Of a stretch of DNA of 64,000 nt, positions 38,166-48,293 are shown one piece after another. The DNA comes from Acinetobacter colistiniresistens (lineage in GTDB: Bacteria; Pseudomonadota; Gammaproteobacteria; Pseudomonadales; Moraxellaceae), in the NCBI RefSeq assembly GCF_024582815.1, contig NZ_CP102099.1, forward strand, positions 1,550,001-1,614,000, in the 5' to 3' direction. Both the position numbers and the translations under genes were made by a program. The first letter of the stretch is position 1. Each line of letters opens with the position of its first letter. Under the pieces are notes generated by a model. The model had not been told where the DNA came from. It saw nothing but the letters and a program-made list of their open reading frames with translations, and did no database searches.

Positions 38166-39440
38166 TTAACGTTTGATGTCGCGCTGGGTCGAGCCTGTGT
38201 AAAGCTGACGTGGGCGACCGATCTTGTAAGGACCACTGTGCATTTCTAACCAGTGGCTGATCCAGCCAACGGTACGTGCAAGTGCGAAGATCACGGTAAA
38301 CATACCCGTTGGGATACCAATCGCTTTTAAGATGATACCTGAGTAGAAGTCTACGTTCGGGTAAAGCTTACGTTCAACGAAGTACGGGTCGTTCAGTGCA
38401 ATACGCTCAAGTTCCATTGCAAGTTGCAATTGCGGATCGTTGATGCCTAATGCAGCAAGAACTTCGTCACATGTTTCTTTCATGACTTTTGCACGTGGGT
38501 CGAAGTTTTTGTAAACACGGTGACCGAAGCCCATCAGTTTAACTTCTTTACGTTTTACTTTTTCCATGAATTCAGCAACGTTTTCTACGCTACCAATTTC
38601 ATCTAACATTTTAAGTACGGCTTCGTTTGCACCGCCGTGAGCAGGTCCCCAAAGTGCAGAGATACCAGCAGAGATACATGCATACGGGTTCGCACCAGTA
38701 GAACCGGCAAGACGAACTGTAGACGTAGACGCATTTTGTTCATGGTCAGCATGAAGCGTGAAGATACGATCCATTGCACGAGCAAGAACTGGATTTACTT
38801 TGTAATCACGGTCAGCAGGCGTAGCAAACATCATGTGTAAGAAGTTTTCTGCATAACCAAGGTCATTACGTGGGTAAATGAATGGTTGACCTACCGTGTA
38901 CTTGTAGCTCCATGCTGCAAGTGTCGGGATTTTCGCGATTAAACGAATTGCAGTAATTTCGCGGTGATTAACATCTTCGATGTCTAAGCCGTTGTGATAG
39001 AACGCAGATAACGCACCAACAACACCAACCATTATAGCCATCGGGTGAGCATCACGACGGAAACCATTGAAGAAACGGCTAACTTGATCGTGAACCATGG
39101 TGTGGTTGCGTACTTTCGCATCAAATTCTGCTTTTTGTTCAGCATTTGGAAGCTCGCCATTTAAAAGTAAATAGCAAGTTTCTAAGTAGTCTGCTTGAGT
39201 CGCTAATTGATCAATTGGATAACCGCGGTGTAATAACACACCTTTGTCACCATCAATGAATGTGATCTTAGATTCGCAAGCCGCTGTCGCCATAAAACCA
39301 GGATCGAAAGTAAAGTGACCAGATGCCAATACATCTTTAACGTCAATTACATCTGGGCCCAATGTGCCGCTGTAAATTGGTAATTCAATTTCTTTGCCAT
39401 CAAGCTGTAATACGGCTTTTTTGCCAGTTGCTGCAGACAT
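38166..39440 (-). CDS. gltA: Citrate synthase (type II, hexameric class)
   Basis: Condenses acetyl-CoA with oxaloacetate, entering the TCA cycle; 424 residues. The catalytic residues are His in [12 protein letters not shown], His in [15 protein letters not shown], and Asp in [15 protein letters not shown]. The N-terminal domain carries the Gram-negative NADH-regulated-type features ([19 protein letters not shown]). The C-terminus [14 protein letters not shown] is complete. It is divergent from sdhCDAB, with an IS982 element now in the shared control region. Confidence 0.97.
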   Translation of the reverse strand: MSAATGKKAVLQLDGKEIELPIYSGTLGPDVIDVKDVLASGHFTFDPGFMATAACESKITFIDGDKGVLLHRGYPIDQLATQADYLETCYLLLNGELPNAEQKAEFDAKVRNHTMVHDQVSRFFNGFRRDAHPMAIMVGVVGALSAFYHNGLDIEDVNHREITAIRLIAKIPTLAAWSYKYTVGQPFIYPRNDLGYAENFLHMMFATPADRDYKVNPVLARAMDRIFTLHADHEQNASTSTVRLAGSTGANPYACISAGISALWGPAHGGANEAVLKMLDEIGSVENVAEFMEKVKRKEVKLMGFGHRVYKNFDPRAKVMKETCDEVLAALGINDPQLQLAMELERIALNDPYFVERKLYPNVDFYSGIILKAIGIPTGMFTVIFALARTVGWISHWLEMHSGPYKIGRPRQLYTGSTQRDIKR

Positions 39441-39930
39441 TCAATAGATCTCCTGTCCTGGTGAATGATTATCTGACTCGAAATACTAATCTTGTCATGT
39501 GCGAATCAGACGGTGTCAAAATTTGCTATAAGATTAGTGGCTACTAAAATTTTGTCAATTATACTTAGGGATAAAAAATGACGTTGCTACAGTCAATTAG
39601 TCATTCAGTATCGAAGAAAAAACTGAGTAAAATCACAGCACCGGTCGAGTATAATATGTCAAATCAAGTTTTAGGTGCATAAAAAAAATGAAGCACCAGT
39701 CCAATTGTAAGTAAATTTTTATTTGGCTGGGATGTTGCTGCTTATAAAATAACTACTTATCACGCTTCGCAGCCCTATATGGCTTGTGTTTTGGAGTGAA
39801 CTGTTCATTCAGAAAGCGATTAAAAACTTTACATGTAGCCTAATAATTGAGGGCTTATAGAGTAATTGGTTGTCTAAAAAATGACTGATTGATTTTGAAC
39901 AATTGAATCATAAAAATAGATTATTAATTA
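39441..39930. other. gltA upstream control region left of the IS
   Basis: 490 bases. On the minus strand TTGACA (39558-39553) with a weak -10 TAATCT (39536-39531), spacing 16, could drive gltA about 90 bases upstream of its ATG. A second TTGACA/TATTAT-like stretch lies near 39645-39665. No gene was seen. Confidence 0.45.
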
Positions 39931-40904
39931 ACCCGAATCGCGGATAAGAAATTGACTTGAAAAATAAGAGGACTAGAGCCATCAGTTGAGTTACCACACC
40001 AAACTCACAACTCTAGTCCTGATGTTCAATAGTACCGAATTATTCTGCGTAATTGATGATTTTTTTCTTAAATTTGAATCAACTTATTGGGAGTTTCTCA
40101 AACAAAACTGTGGTTCCTTAAGAATCAGAACTGCTCAACTCAAAATTTCAGAAATCTGCTTTATTGCCATTTGGTACAAATGCTCTCATTTCAATAATTT
40201 CAAAGCCTTTTTCACCTGGTTAAAAGAAGATAAAAGCCATTTATTTAAGTACTTGCCTTGCTATCAAAGGATGATTCATCTGATCAATATGCACCAATTG
40301 GCCCTACACGCTTTACATGTGGCGCTGATGAAAGACCAAACTACACAATATTTATGGATTGATTCAACAACTCTGCCAGTTTGTAAAAATCAACGGATTC
40401 AGCGTCATAAATCATTAGTCCAAATTGCATCACGTGGTAGAAGCTCAATGGGCTGGTTTTATGGCTGTAAATTACATATTGCGATGAATCAATTTGGTGA
40501 AATTGCCTGTTCTGCTTTATCGAATGGACATGTTGCTGACATAAAAATGGTTGAGCAATTGGTTGCTGGTATAGAAGCAAAACTTTACGGGGATCGAGGT
40601 TACATCAGCCAAGAATTAAAAATCAGATTGAAAGATCAAGGTATTGATTTAATTACTTATCATCGAAAGAATATGCAGGCTATTCAACTCTGTGCATCAG
40701 ATGAATATCACCTAAGACAACGCAATAAGATAGAAACATTATTCAGTTTATTGAAGGGGCAATACAATTTAGTGACGAGTAAAGCACGTAGTATTCATGG
40801 ATTTCTTGGAGGAATTTATGCCTCGCTATGCGCATATCAATTAACCCATCAAAATAAGCCAACAATTCAAATTAAGGAATCATCGGCTTAAGCAGGATCC
40901 GGGT
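39931..40904 (+). mobile_element. IS982-family insertion sequence
   Basis: 974 bp with imperfect terminal repeats of about 18 bp (ACCCGAATCGCGGATAAG at the left; ACCCGGATCCTGCTTAAG as the reverse complement of the right), 13 of 18 positions matching. It is flanked by TAATTA at 39925-39930 and 40905-40910, a 6-bp target duplication. It contains one complete transposase gene. Inserted between gltA and sdhC, in their divergent regulatory region. Confidence 0.9.
40022..40891 (+). CDS. IS982-family transposase
   Basis: 289-residue DDE transposase. ATG 40022 starts MFNSTELFCVIDDFFLKFE; a TTG extension at 39986 is rejected. The acidic triad is predicted in LWIDSTTLPVC, YGDRGYIS and RNKIETLFSLLKGQ. 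The frame is intact to the stop near the right terminal repeat, so the element may be active. Confidence 0.92.
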   Translation: MFNSTELFCVIDDFFLKFESTYWEFLKQNCGSLRIRTAQLKISEICFIAIWYKCSHFNNFKAFFTWLKEDKSHLFKYLPCYQRMIHLINMHQLALHALHVALMKDQTTQYLWIDSTTLPVCKNQRIQRHKSLVQIASRGRSSMGWFYGCKLHIAMNQFGEIACSALSNGHVADIKMVEQLVAGIEAKLYGDRGYISQELKIRLKDQGIDLITYHRKNMQAIQLCASDEYHLRQRNKIETLFSLLKGQYNLVTSKARSIHGFLGGIYASLCAYQLTHQNKPTIQIKESSA

Positions 40905-41317
40905 TAATTAATTATATTTACTATATAAATGAGCAGTATTATTTTTGACTATATATAAAGGTCGAAAAATTATGCTGCTAGAATGCGAAAAATGAACTTT
41001 TTGTGAAATAACAAGAAAAGAATTTATAAAATAAAAAGTATCTATAAAAAATAGTATTTTATTTTTATCATTACAAAACAATTAGATAGTTATTTTTGAT
41101 TGGACTTGATGGATTTATCGCTGCTATTATGTGTGTGAATGATTCTTATTTAAAGTTTTTTTCGACTAAAGCGAAAGTTGATTGTTTGTATTTTGATATT
41201 TCACGTTTTATAATTCGATGTCGTTTATAGGTTAGGCATGTGCTGTGCTTGCCTAACAATGCCAGCTTTCCTTTGAATTAATTCAAACAAACTCCGGATG
41301 GAGTTTCTACCTACAGG
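40905..41317 (+). promoter_or_regulatory. sdhC promoter and structured leader right of the IS
   Basis: 413 bases. A perfect -10 TATAAT (41209-41214) has a poor -35 TTGTAT (41186-41191) at 17 bases. About 17 bases after the -10 is an 8-bp hairpin GTTAGGCA / TGCCTAAC (41231-41257). Nearer the gene is AAACTCC / GGAGTTT (41289-41306), a hairpin that ends 11 bases before the ATG and may mask the start region. No gene was seen. Confidence 0.55.
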
Positions 41318-41719
41318 ATGCCCGCTGTGAAAAGCAACAGACCTGTCAATTTGTCCATGGGTCAGGTGTTAGCGGTAAATTTACGCTCACCCGTGGCTAT
41401 TGCATCAATTCTACACCGTCTATCAGGTGTAATCGTATTCTTATTAGTCGCAGTTCTTTTATGGATTTTGGATAAATCTTTATCTTCACCAGAAGGATTT
41501 GACTACGTTAAAAATGTCGTTTTCGGAAATATCATTGTACGTTTCATCGTATGGGTATTTGTAGCTGGCTTGATTTTCCACTTTATCGCAGGTGTGAAGC
41601 ATTTACTTGCTGACCTCGGTTTTGCTGAAGAACTTCAAAGCGGTCGTATCGCTGCTACAGTGTCATTGATCTTGTCTGCGATTGGTATCGTCGCAGCATT
41701 CGTATGGATTATGTTCTGA
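41318..41719 (+). CDS. sdhC: Succinate dehydrogenase cytochrome b556 subunit
   Basis: 133-residue membrane anchor of complex II. RSPVAIASILHRLSGVIVFLLVAVLLWIL contains the quinone-site Ser and Arg, and HFIAGVKHLLADLG has the heme-ligand His. Three membrane helices are visible. It heads the sdhCDAB operon; its stop shares one base with the sdhD start. Confidence 0.95.
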   Translation: MPAVKSNRPVNLSMGQVLAVNLRSPVAIASILHRLSGVIVFLLVAVLLWILDKSLSSPEGFDYVKNVVFGNIIVRFIVWVFVAGLIFHFIAGVKHLLADLGFAEELQSGRIAATVSLILSAIGIVAAFVWIMF

Positions 41720-42084
41720 TGAAAAGTGCTACAGGTTTAACAGGTTCAGGTTCTCGCGATTGGTATATCCAACGTGTCAGTGCTGTAGTGTTAGCTGCAT
41801 ACACTGTGGTTTTGTTTGGCTGGATCCTTTGCAATAGCGGATTTGGTTATGAACAATGGGCGGGCTTTATGCTGACTTTGCCAATGAAGATTTTCTCTTT
41901 GTTGGCAGTATTGGCGCTCGTTGCACACGCTTGGATTGGTATGTGGCAAGTCTTTACTGATTATGTAACGACTCGTCAAATGGGTCCTTCAGCTTCAGGT
42001 TTACGCCTTGTACTGACTTCTGCTGTCATTATTTCAGTGTTCGTGTACGCAATCTGGGGTATCCAGATTTTCTGGGCAAATTGA
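41719..42084 (+). CDS. sdhD: Succinate dehydrogenase membrane anchor subunit
   Basis: 121-residue partner of SdhC from ATG 41719, overlapping the sdhC stop by one base (TGATG). SRDWYIQRVSAVVLAAYTVVLFGWIL and ALVAHAWIGMWQVFTDYV are the quinone/heme-side segments. Three membrane helices. The upstream in-frame start at 41704 is inside sdhC and not needed. Confidence 0.93.
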   Translation: MKSATGLTGSGSRDWYIQRVSAVVLAAYTVVLFGWILCNSGFGYEQWAGFMLTLPMKIFSLLAVLALVAHAWIGMWQVFTDYVTTRQMGPSASGLRLVLTSAVIISVFVYAIWGIQIFWAN

Positions 42085-42096
42085 TAGGAAGAGATC

Positions 42097-43992
42097 ATGG
42101 GCGCAATTAACCCTAAAGAAGATTATTCAAATATTCAAAACCTCACTTTTGATGCAGTCATCGTTGGTGGTGGTGGTTCAGGTATGCGTGCTGCTTACCA
42201 ACTTGCTCAAGCGGGTTTAAAAGTTGCAGTATTGACCAAAGTATTCCCAACACGTTCGCACACGGTTGCTGCTCAAGGCGGTATTGGCGCATCGTTAGGT
42301 AATATGCAGGAAGATAATTGGCATTACCACTTCTATGACACGGTGAAAGGTTCTGACTGGTTAGGCGATCAGGACGCAATCGAGTTCATGACGCGTGAAG
42401 CACCAAAAGTTGTTTACGAGCTTGAACACTTAGGTATGCCGTTTGACCGTAACCAAGATGGTACGATCTATCAGCGTCCATTCGGTGGTCACTCTGCAAA
42501 CTACGGTGAAAAAGCAGTTCCACGTGCGTGTGCTGCTGCTGACCGTACAGGCCATGCCTTATTGCATACCTTGTATCAAAGCAACGTTAAAATGGGCACC
42601 CAGTTCTACGTTGAATGGATTGCATTAGATTTAATCCGTAACGAAGAGGGTGATGTTCTTGGTGTAACCGCAATTGACCAAGAAACAGGTAACATCGCAG
42701 TATTCCAAGCGAAAGCAACCTTGTTCGCTACAGGTGGTGCGGGTCGTGTTTACCGTGCATCAACCAATGCTTATATCAATACTGGTGATGGTCTTGGTAT
42801 GGCTGCTCGTGCGGGTATTCCATTACAGGATATGGAATTCTGGCAATTCCACCCAACGGGTGTTGCTGGCGCAGGCGTATTGTTAACGGAAGGTTGTCGT
42901 GGCGAAGGTGCGATTCTTCGTAACAAAGATGGCGAACCATTCATGGAACGTTATGCGCCGACTTTAAAAGACTTGGCACCGCGTGATTTCGTATCACGTT
43001 CAATGGACCAGGAAATTAAAGAAGGTCGTGGTTGTGGTCCTAAAGCCGATTATATCTTGTTGGATATGACGCATTTAGGTGCTGAAACCATTATGAAACG
43101 TCTGCCATCTGTATTCGAGATTGGTAAGAAGTTTGCAAACGTTGACTGTACCAAAGAGCCAATTCCAGTTGTACCAACAATCCATTATCAAATGGGTGGT
43201 ATTCCAACCAATATTCATGGTCAAGTGGTTGTTCCGCATGGTGTGGAAGAGGGTGAATTCTCTGCACACTATGATAAAGATACTAAAGAGTATTCTTATA
43301 AAGGTACGCGTGATTATGTGAAACCTGTAAAAGGTTTCTATGCAATTGGTGAATGTTCTTGCGTATCAGTACATGGTGCAAACCGTTTGGGTACCAACTC
43401 ATTGCTTGACCTTGTGGTATTTGGTAAGGCAGCAGGTGAACACATCATTGATTATGTGACTAAGCATCATGGCGATGACTATGCACCGCTTCCAACTGAT
43501 GTCTTGGTTAACACCCTGGAGCGTATTCGTAAGTTGGATGATTCAACCACGGGTGAAAATGCACAAGAAGTTGCTGATGCAATCCGTGACATCGTACAAG
43601 ATCACGCGGGTGTATTCCGTACTCAAGCATTGCTTGATAAGGGTGTAAAAGAAATTCTTGCGATTGAGCCACGTGTTCGTAACATTCATTTGAAAGACAA
43701 ATCTAAAGTATTTAACACAGCACGTGTTGAAGCATTAGAAGTTGAAAACTTGTATGAAGTGGCGAAAGCGACTCTAATTTCGGCTGCTGCGCGTAAAGAA
43801 TGTCGTGGTGCGCATACGGTTGTTGACTATGAGTTAGCACCTGACCACCCAACCTATTCATATGGTCGCCGTGATGATGAGTGGATGAAACATACATTAT
43901 GGTATTCATCAGACAATCGTCTTGAATATAAGCCAGTACGTTTCAGCCCATTAACGGTTGAAGCAATTGAACCTAAACCACGTACATTCTAA
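42097..43992 (+). CDS. sdhA: Succinate dehydrogenase flavoprotein subunit
   Basis: Oxidises succinate to fumarate with covalent FAD, 631 residues. The dinucleotide fold is AVIVGGGGSGMRAAYQLAQAG. The FAD-linked His is in TRSHTVAAQGGIGASLGNM. The active-site HPTGVAGAGVLLTEGCRGEG and the Arg-containing VHGANRLGTNSLLDLVVFG are intact. The C-terminal YGRRDDEWMKHT block is present. It lies 12 bases after sdhD. Confidence 0.98.
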   Translation: MGAINPKEDYSNIQNLTFDAVIVGGGGSGMRAAYQLAQAGLKVAVLTKVFPTRSHTVAAQGGIGASLGNMQEDNWHYHFYDTVKGSDWLGDQDAIEFMTREAPKVVYELEHLGMPFDRNQDGTIYQRPFGGHSANYGEKAVPRACAAADRTGHALLHTLYQSNVKMGTQFYVEWIALDLIRNEEGDVLGVTAIDQETGNIAVFQAKATLFATGGAGRVYRASTNAYINTGDGLGMAARAGIPLQDMEFWQFHPTGVAGAGVLLTEGCRGEGAILRNKDGEPFMERYAPTLKDLAPRDFVSRSMDQEIKEGRGCGPKADYILLDMTHLGAETIMKRLPSVFEIGKKFANVDCTKEPIPVVPTIHYQMGGIPTNIHGQVVVPHGVEEGEFSAHYDKDTKEYSYKGTRDYVKPVKGFYAIGECSCVSVHGANRLGTNSLLDLVVFGKAAGEHIIDYVTKHHGDDYAPLPTDVLVNTLERIRKLDDSTTGENAQEVADAIRDIVQDHAGVFRTQALLDKGVKEILAIEPRVRNIHLKDKSKVFNTARVEALEVENLYEVAKATLISAAARKECRGAHTVVDYELAPDHPTYSYGRRDDEWMKHTLWYSSDNRLEYKPVRFSPLTVEAIEPKPRTF

Positions 43993-44006
43993 TCGGGAGA
44001 ACAAAG

Positions 44007-44717
44007 ATGAGTAGAGGCACTCGTACATTCGAAATCTACCGCTATGATCCTGATAAGGATAAAGCGCCGTACATGCAAACGTTCAAACTTGAGTTAACCG
44101 ACAAGCACCGTATGTTGCTTGATGCGTTACTTGCGTTGAAAGTGCAAGATGAATCATTAACATTCCGTCGCTCTTGCCGTGAAGGTATTTGTGGTTCGGA
44201 TGGTGTGAACATCAATGGTAAAAATGGTTTGGCGTGCTTGTGGAACTTGAACGACTTACCAGAGAAGATTGTGATCCGTCCTTTACCTGGTTTACCAGTA
44301 GTAAAAGACTTGGTTGTAGACATGAACCAGTTCTATGATCAATATGACAAGATTCAACCGTTCTTGATTAACAATCAGCCAGCACCAGCGAAAGAGCGTT
44401 TACAGTCTCAAGCAGAGCGTGAGCACTTAGATGGTCTGTATGAATGTATTCTTTGTGCATGTTGTTCAACATCATGCCCATCATTCTGGTGGAACCCTGA
44501 TAAGTTCCTTGGACCATCTGCATTGTTAAATGCATACCGCTTTATCATCGATTCTCGTGATACGGCAACACAAGAACGTTTGGCTCGTTTAGATGATCCG
44601 TTCTCTTTGTTCCGTTGTAAAGGGATCATGAACTGTGTATCTGTATGTCCTAAAGGTTTAAACCCGACAAAGGCAATTGGTCACATTCGTAATATGTTGT
44701 TAGATCAAGCAGGTTAA
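44007..44717 (+). CDS. sdhB: Succinate dehydrogenase iron-sulfur subunit
   Basis: 236-residue electron-transfer subunit of complex II. The [2Fe-2S] site is CREGICGSDGVNINGKNGLAC. The [4Fe-4S] and [3Fe-4S] cysteines are in CILCACCSTSCPSFWWN and CKGIMNCVSVCPKGLNPTKAIG. It is followed by a terminator, so sdhCDAB can be transcribed apart from sucAB. Confidence 0.98.
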   Translation: MSRGTRTFEIYRYDPDKDKAPYMQTFKLELTDKHRMLLDALLALKVQDESLTFRRSCREGICGSDGVNINGKNGLACLWNLNDLPEKIVIRPLPGLPVVKDLVVDMNQFYDQYDKIQPFLINNQPAPAKERLQSQAEREHLDGLYECILCACCSTSCPSFWWNPDKFLGPSALLNAYRFIIDSRDTATQERLARLDDPFSLFRCKGIMNCVSVCPKGLNPTKAIGHIRNMLLDQAG

Positions 44718-44734
44718 TCTGTTTTTCTAATGTG

Positions 44735-44766
44735 AAAAAGGAGCTCCGAAAGGGGCTTCTTTTTTT
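44735..44766 (+). terminator. Terminator after sdhB
   Basis: 13-bp stem (AAAAAGGAGCTCC / GGGGCTTCTTTTT, two G-T wobbles) with a GAAA loop and T tract, 18 bases after the sdhB stop. Confidence 0.82.
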
Positions 44767-45452
44767 ATTTGAATTTGATTGAGAAATGAAAATGCTTGTT
44801 TGTTAATTTGGGACTTGAATTTTGGCAATTTGGCCTAAAATATTTATAGATTTTGCTGTTAAATAAAATCAAAACAATCAATATATTTAAAATATTGGTT
44901 TATTTTTCATCAAATTGAATAGCATTTGTGCAAGATTTGTAGAGAATGTTTATTTTTGATCGATTGGAGTGCAACTTTTATCAAAAGGGCGGTATATTAG
45001 AATATAATTTGATATGTGTATTTCGCTGCTTTATGGATGGTATGTGTCAAAAAATCAATCCAAGCATGAGAACATGTTAGGATTTCTGCCACACATGAAA
45101 TCAAAAAATAAACAGATTCTGGATGTTATCATTGGATAGGGTCTTGTAGATTTGTACAGGTTTCATCAAAAAGTCAATTTAGAAAAGTTAAAAATTTAGT
45201 TAATTTTTCTAAAATGATTTGCAAAAAATTGCTCGATTTCATCGAGTATGAAAAATGAGTTATGGATCTTGAATTGAAGGTGCATAGCTCATTTGTTACA
45301 TCAAAGGGAATACTCCTGATGTGTAGTAATAATGTCTCAAGGTTGGATGATCTTGAGTAGTAGTGTCGTGTTTACCAATTTGACACTATGAATCATGGGT
45401 GTGCTTAAAAGGCAGCCTGTATTATTTTTTGCAATAGGAAATGGGTCCAAAA
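44767..45452 (+). promoter_or_regulatory. Long gene-free leader upstream of sucA
   Basis: About 690 AT-rich bases with no supported gene. Close to sucA are two hairpins: CTCAAG/CTTGAG (45336-45357) and TAGTGTC/GACACTA (45361-45388). The sucA promoter must lie here because a terminator follows sdhB; I could not pick one promoter with confidence. Confidence 0.45.
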
Positions 45453-48293
45453 ATGCAAGAAGTTGCTGACGCATTGCGTCTTGACACTGAACTTTCCGCT
45501 GATAGTGCAGCGTATATTGAAGAGCTATACGAACAGTACCTAACTTCTCCAACCTCAGTGTCAGAGGATTGGCGTGAATATTTCGATAAATACCCTAAAG
45601 GTGATCAACCACACGGCAGTGTGCGCGAGCAATTCCTCCTTTTGGGGCGTAATGCAAGCCGAGTTCAGCCTGTTGTACAAAGCACTGTAAGTACAGAACA
45701 TGAGCGTCGTCAAATTGGTGTTTTACAACTTATCGCTGCTTACCGTAACCGTGGTCATCAAAAAGCTAAACTCGATCCATTAGGTCTGGCGAAACGTGAA
45801 GACGTTCCTGACCTCGATTTATCTGCTCACGGTTTAACGAAATCTGATCTTGATACTGTATTCAATACAGGCAATCTCGCAATTGGCAAAGCAGAAGCAA
45901 CATTGTCTGAAATGGTTGATGCCATGGAAGCAACTTACTGTGGTTCAATTGGTGCAGAATACATGCACATCGTTGACACTAAAGAAAAGCGTTGGATTCA
46001 ACAGCGTTTGGAAAGTGTTCGCGGTAAATTCAATTTTACTAATGATCAGAAAAAAGGTTTCTTGGAGCGTTTAACTGCTGCAGAAGGCTTAGAGAAATAT
46101 CTTGGTAACAAATTCGTTGGTGCGAAACGTTTCGGTGTAGAAGGCGGTGAGTCTTTTATTCCAATGATGAACGAAATCATTCAACGTGCAGGTAGTGTCG
46201 GTTGTAAAGAAGTTGTGATTGGTATGCCACACCGTGGTCGTCTCAACCTTCTTGTTAACATTATGGGTAAAAACCCTGCGGATCTTTTTGGTGAGTTCGA
46301 AGGTAAGAGCCTGCATAAAAAAGGTTCTGGTGACGTAAAGTATCACCAAGGTTTCTCTTCAAACGTCATGACTCCAGGTGGCGAAGTTCACTTAGCATTG
46401 GCGTTTAACCCATCCCATCTTGAAATCGTTGGCCCTGTGGTCGAAGGTTCAGTACGTGCACGTCAAGTTCGTCGTCGTGACATTGGTGGTGATGATGTAC
46501 TGCCTGTTATCGTGCACGGTGATGCTGCATTTGCAGGTCAAGGTGTAAACCAAGAAACCTTCCAGATGTCACAAACACGTGGTTACACAGTGGGCGGTAC
46601 CGTTCATATCGTGATCAACAACCAAGTGGGCTTCACGACATCTGATCCACGCGATACACGTTCTACAGAATACTGTACTGACGTTGCAAAAATGATTCAG
46701 TCGCCGATTTTCCATGTCAATGGTGATGATCCTGAAGCTGTTATTTTCGCGACTCAAATTGCACATGACTTCCGTCATGAATTCCGTAAAGATGTTATTC
46801 TAGACTTGTTCTGCTATCGTCGTCGCGGTCATAACGAGGCAGACGAACCATCTGCAACTCAACCATTGATGTATCAAGTGATCAACAAGAAAGCGACGAC
46901 ACGTACCTTGTATGCGGATCAACTGGTGCAAGAGAAAGTACTTGATCGCTCAAGCGCAGATGCGATGGTTGAAGGCTACCGTTCTGATCTAGAAGCAGGT
47001 AACCACGTTGCCAATGCCTTGGTACGTGAACCAAATAAAAAGATGTTCGTCGATTGGACACCTTATTTGGGCCATGAATACACCGATCTTTGGGATACAA
47101 CGTTCAGCATTGATCGTTTGAAAGAGCTTGGTTTGAAAATGAATACATTACCAGAAGGTTTTGTATTGCAACGCCAAGTTCAAAAAGTGATTGATGACCG
47201 TGTGAAAATGCAAACAGGTGAAATGCCACTCAACTGGGGTGCTGCTGAAACTTTAGCTTATGCATCTTTGCTTGATGATGGCTTCCTTGTGCGTATCACG
47301 GGTGAAGACGTGGGTCGTGGTACATTCTCACACCGTCATGCCAAATTACATAACCAGGTTGATGGTTCTGTTTACATTCCGCTTTGCCATATTAAAGAGA
47401 ATCAACCGCGTACTGCGATTTACGATTCTTTATTGTCTGAAGAAGCTGTGCTTGCATTTGAATATGGCTATTCAACTACATTACCGAAAAGCTTGATCGT
47501 TTGGGAAGCACAATTCGGTGACTTCGCAAACTGTGCGCAAGTGGTGATTGACCAGTTTATCGCTTCGGGTGAAACCAAGTGGGAGCGTGTATGTGGTCTA
47601 ACCATGTTGTTGCCACACGGTTATGAAGGTCAAGGTCCAGAGCATTCATCTGCACGTTTAGAGCGTTTCTTGCAGCTCTGTGCTGAAGACAATATGCAAG
47701 TGATGACACCAACGACGCCTGCACAGATTTTCCATGCATTACGTCGTCAGGCAGTTCGTCCGATCCGTAAACCGATGATCGTAATGTCACCTAAATCATT
47801 ACTCCGTCATAAACTTGCGACTTCAACTTTAGATGAATTAGCAAACGGTTCATTCCAAACAGTGATCGATGAAATTGATCAAATCAACAAAGCTGACGTA
47901 ACTCGCTTAGTGCTTTGCGGTGGTAAGGTTTATTACGATTTACTCGAAAAACGTCGTGAACTTGGTTTAAACCATGTAGCCATCGTGCGTATCGAACAAT
48001 TGTATCCATACCCAGAGCAACGCTTGGCTGAAGTTATGGCTGAGTATCCAAACATTCAAGAACTTGTTTGGGCACAAGAAGAGCCGAAGAACCAAGGCGC
48101 TTGGTTATTCATCGTTCCTCGTTTGTATGAAGACGTTCTTAAATCTGGTAAACAAATCCGTATTAGCTATGCTGGTCGTGACGCTTCTGCCGCACCTGCT
48201 TGTGGCTCGCCATACTTGCATGCAAAACAACAAGCTCAGCTTATCAATGACGCACTTGCGATTGAAGTTGATCAATCAGGAGATTCTAAATAA
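45453..48293 (+). CDS. sucA: 2-oxoglutarate dehydrogenase E1 component
   Basis: Thiamine-diphosphate-dependent decarboxylase of the OGDH complex, about 946 residues. I prefer ATG 45453 ([11 protein letters not shown]) by family resemblance; ATG 45441 is in frame. ThDP and active-site blocks include [48 protein letters not shown] and INNQVGFTT. The C-terminal domain has [22 protein letters not shown]. The last base overlaps the sucB ATG. Confidence 0.97.
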   Translation: MQEVADALRLDTELSADSAAYIEELYEQYLTSPTSVSEDWREYFDKYPKGDQPHGSVREQFLLLGRNASRVQPVVQSTVSTEHERRQIGVLQLIAAYRNRGHQKAKLDPLGLAKREDVPDLDLSAHGLTKSDLDTVFNTGNLAIGKAEATLSEMVDAMEATYCGSIGAEYMHIVDTKEKRWIQQRLESVRGKFNFTNDQKKGFLERLTAAEGLEKYLGNKFVGAKRFGVEGGESFIPMMNEIIQRAGSVGCKEVVIGMPHRGRLNLLVNIMGKNPADLFGEFEGKSLHKKGSGDVKYHQGFSSNVMTPGGEVHLALAFNPSHLEIVGPVVEGSVRARQVRRRDIGGDDVLPVIVHGDAAFAGQGVNQETFQMSQTRGYTVGGTVHIVINNQVGFTTSDPRDTRSTEYCTDVAKMIQSPIFHVNGDDPEAVIFATQIAHDFRHEFRKDVILDLFCYRRRGHNEADEPSATQPLMYQVINKKATTRTLYADQLVQEKVLDRSSADAMVEGYRSDLEAGNHVANALVREPNKKMFVDWTPYLGHEYTDLWDTTFSIDRLKELGLKMNTLPEGFVLQRQVQKVIDDRVKMQTGEMPLNWGAAETLAYASLLDDGFLVRITGEDVGRGTFSHRHAKLHNQVDGSVYIPLCHIKENQPRTAIYDSLLSEEAVLAFEYGYSTTLPKSLIVWEAQFGDFANCAQVVIDQFIASGETKWERVCGLTMLLPHGYEGQGPEHSSARLERFLQLCAEDNMQVMTPTTPAQIFHALRRQAVRPIRKPMIVMSPKSLLRHKLATSTLDELANGSFQTVIDEIDQINKADVTRLVLCGGKVYYDLLEKRRELGLNHVAIVRIEQLYPYPEQRLAEVMAEYPNIQELVWAQEEPKNQGAWLFIVPRLYEDVLKSGKQIRISYAGRDASAAPACGSPYLHAKQQAQLINDALAIEVDQSGDSK

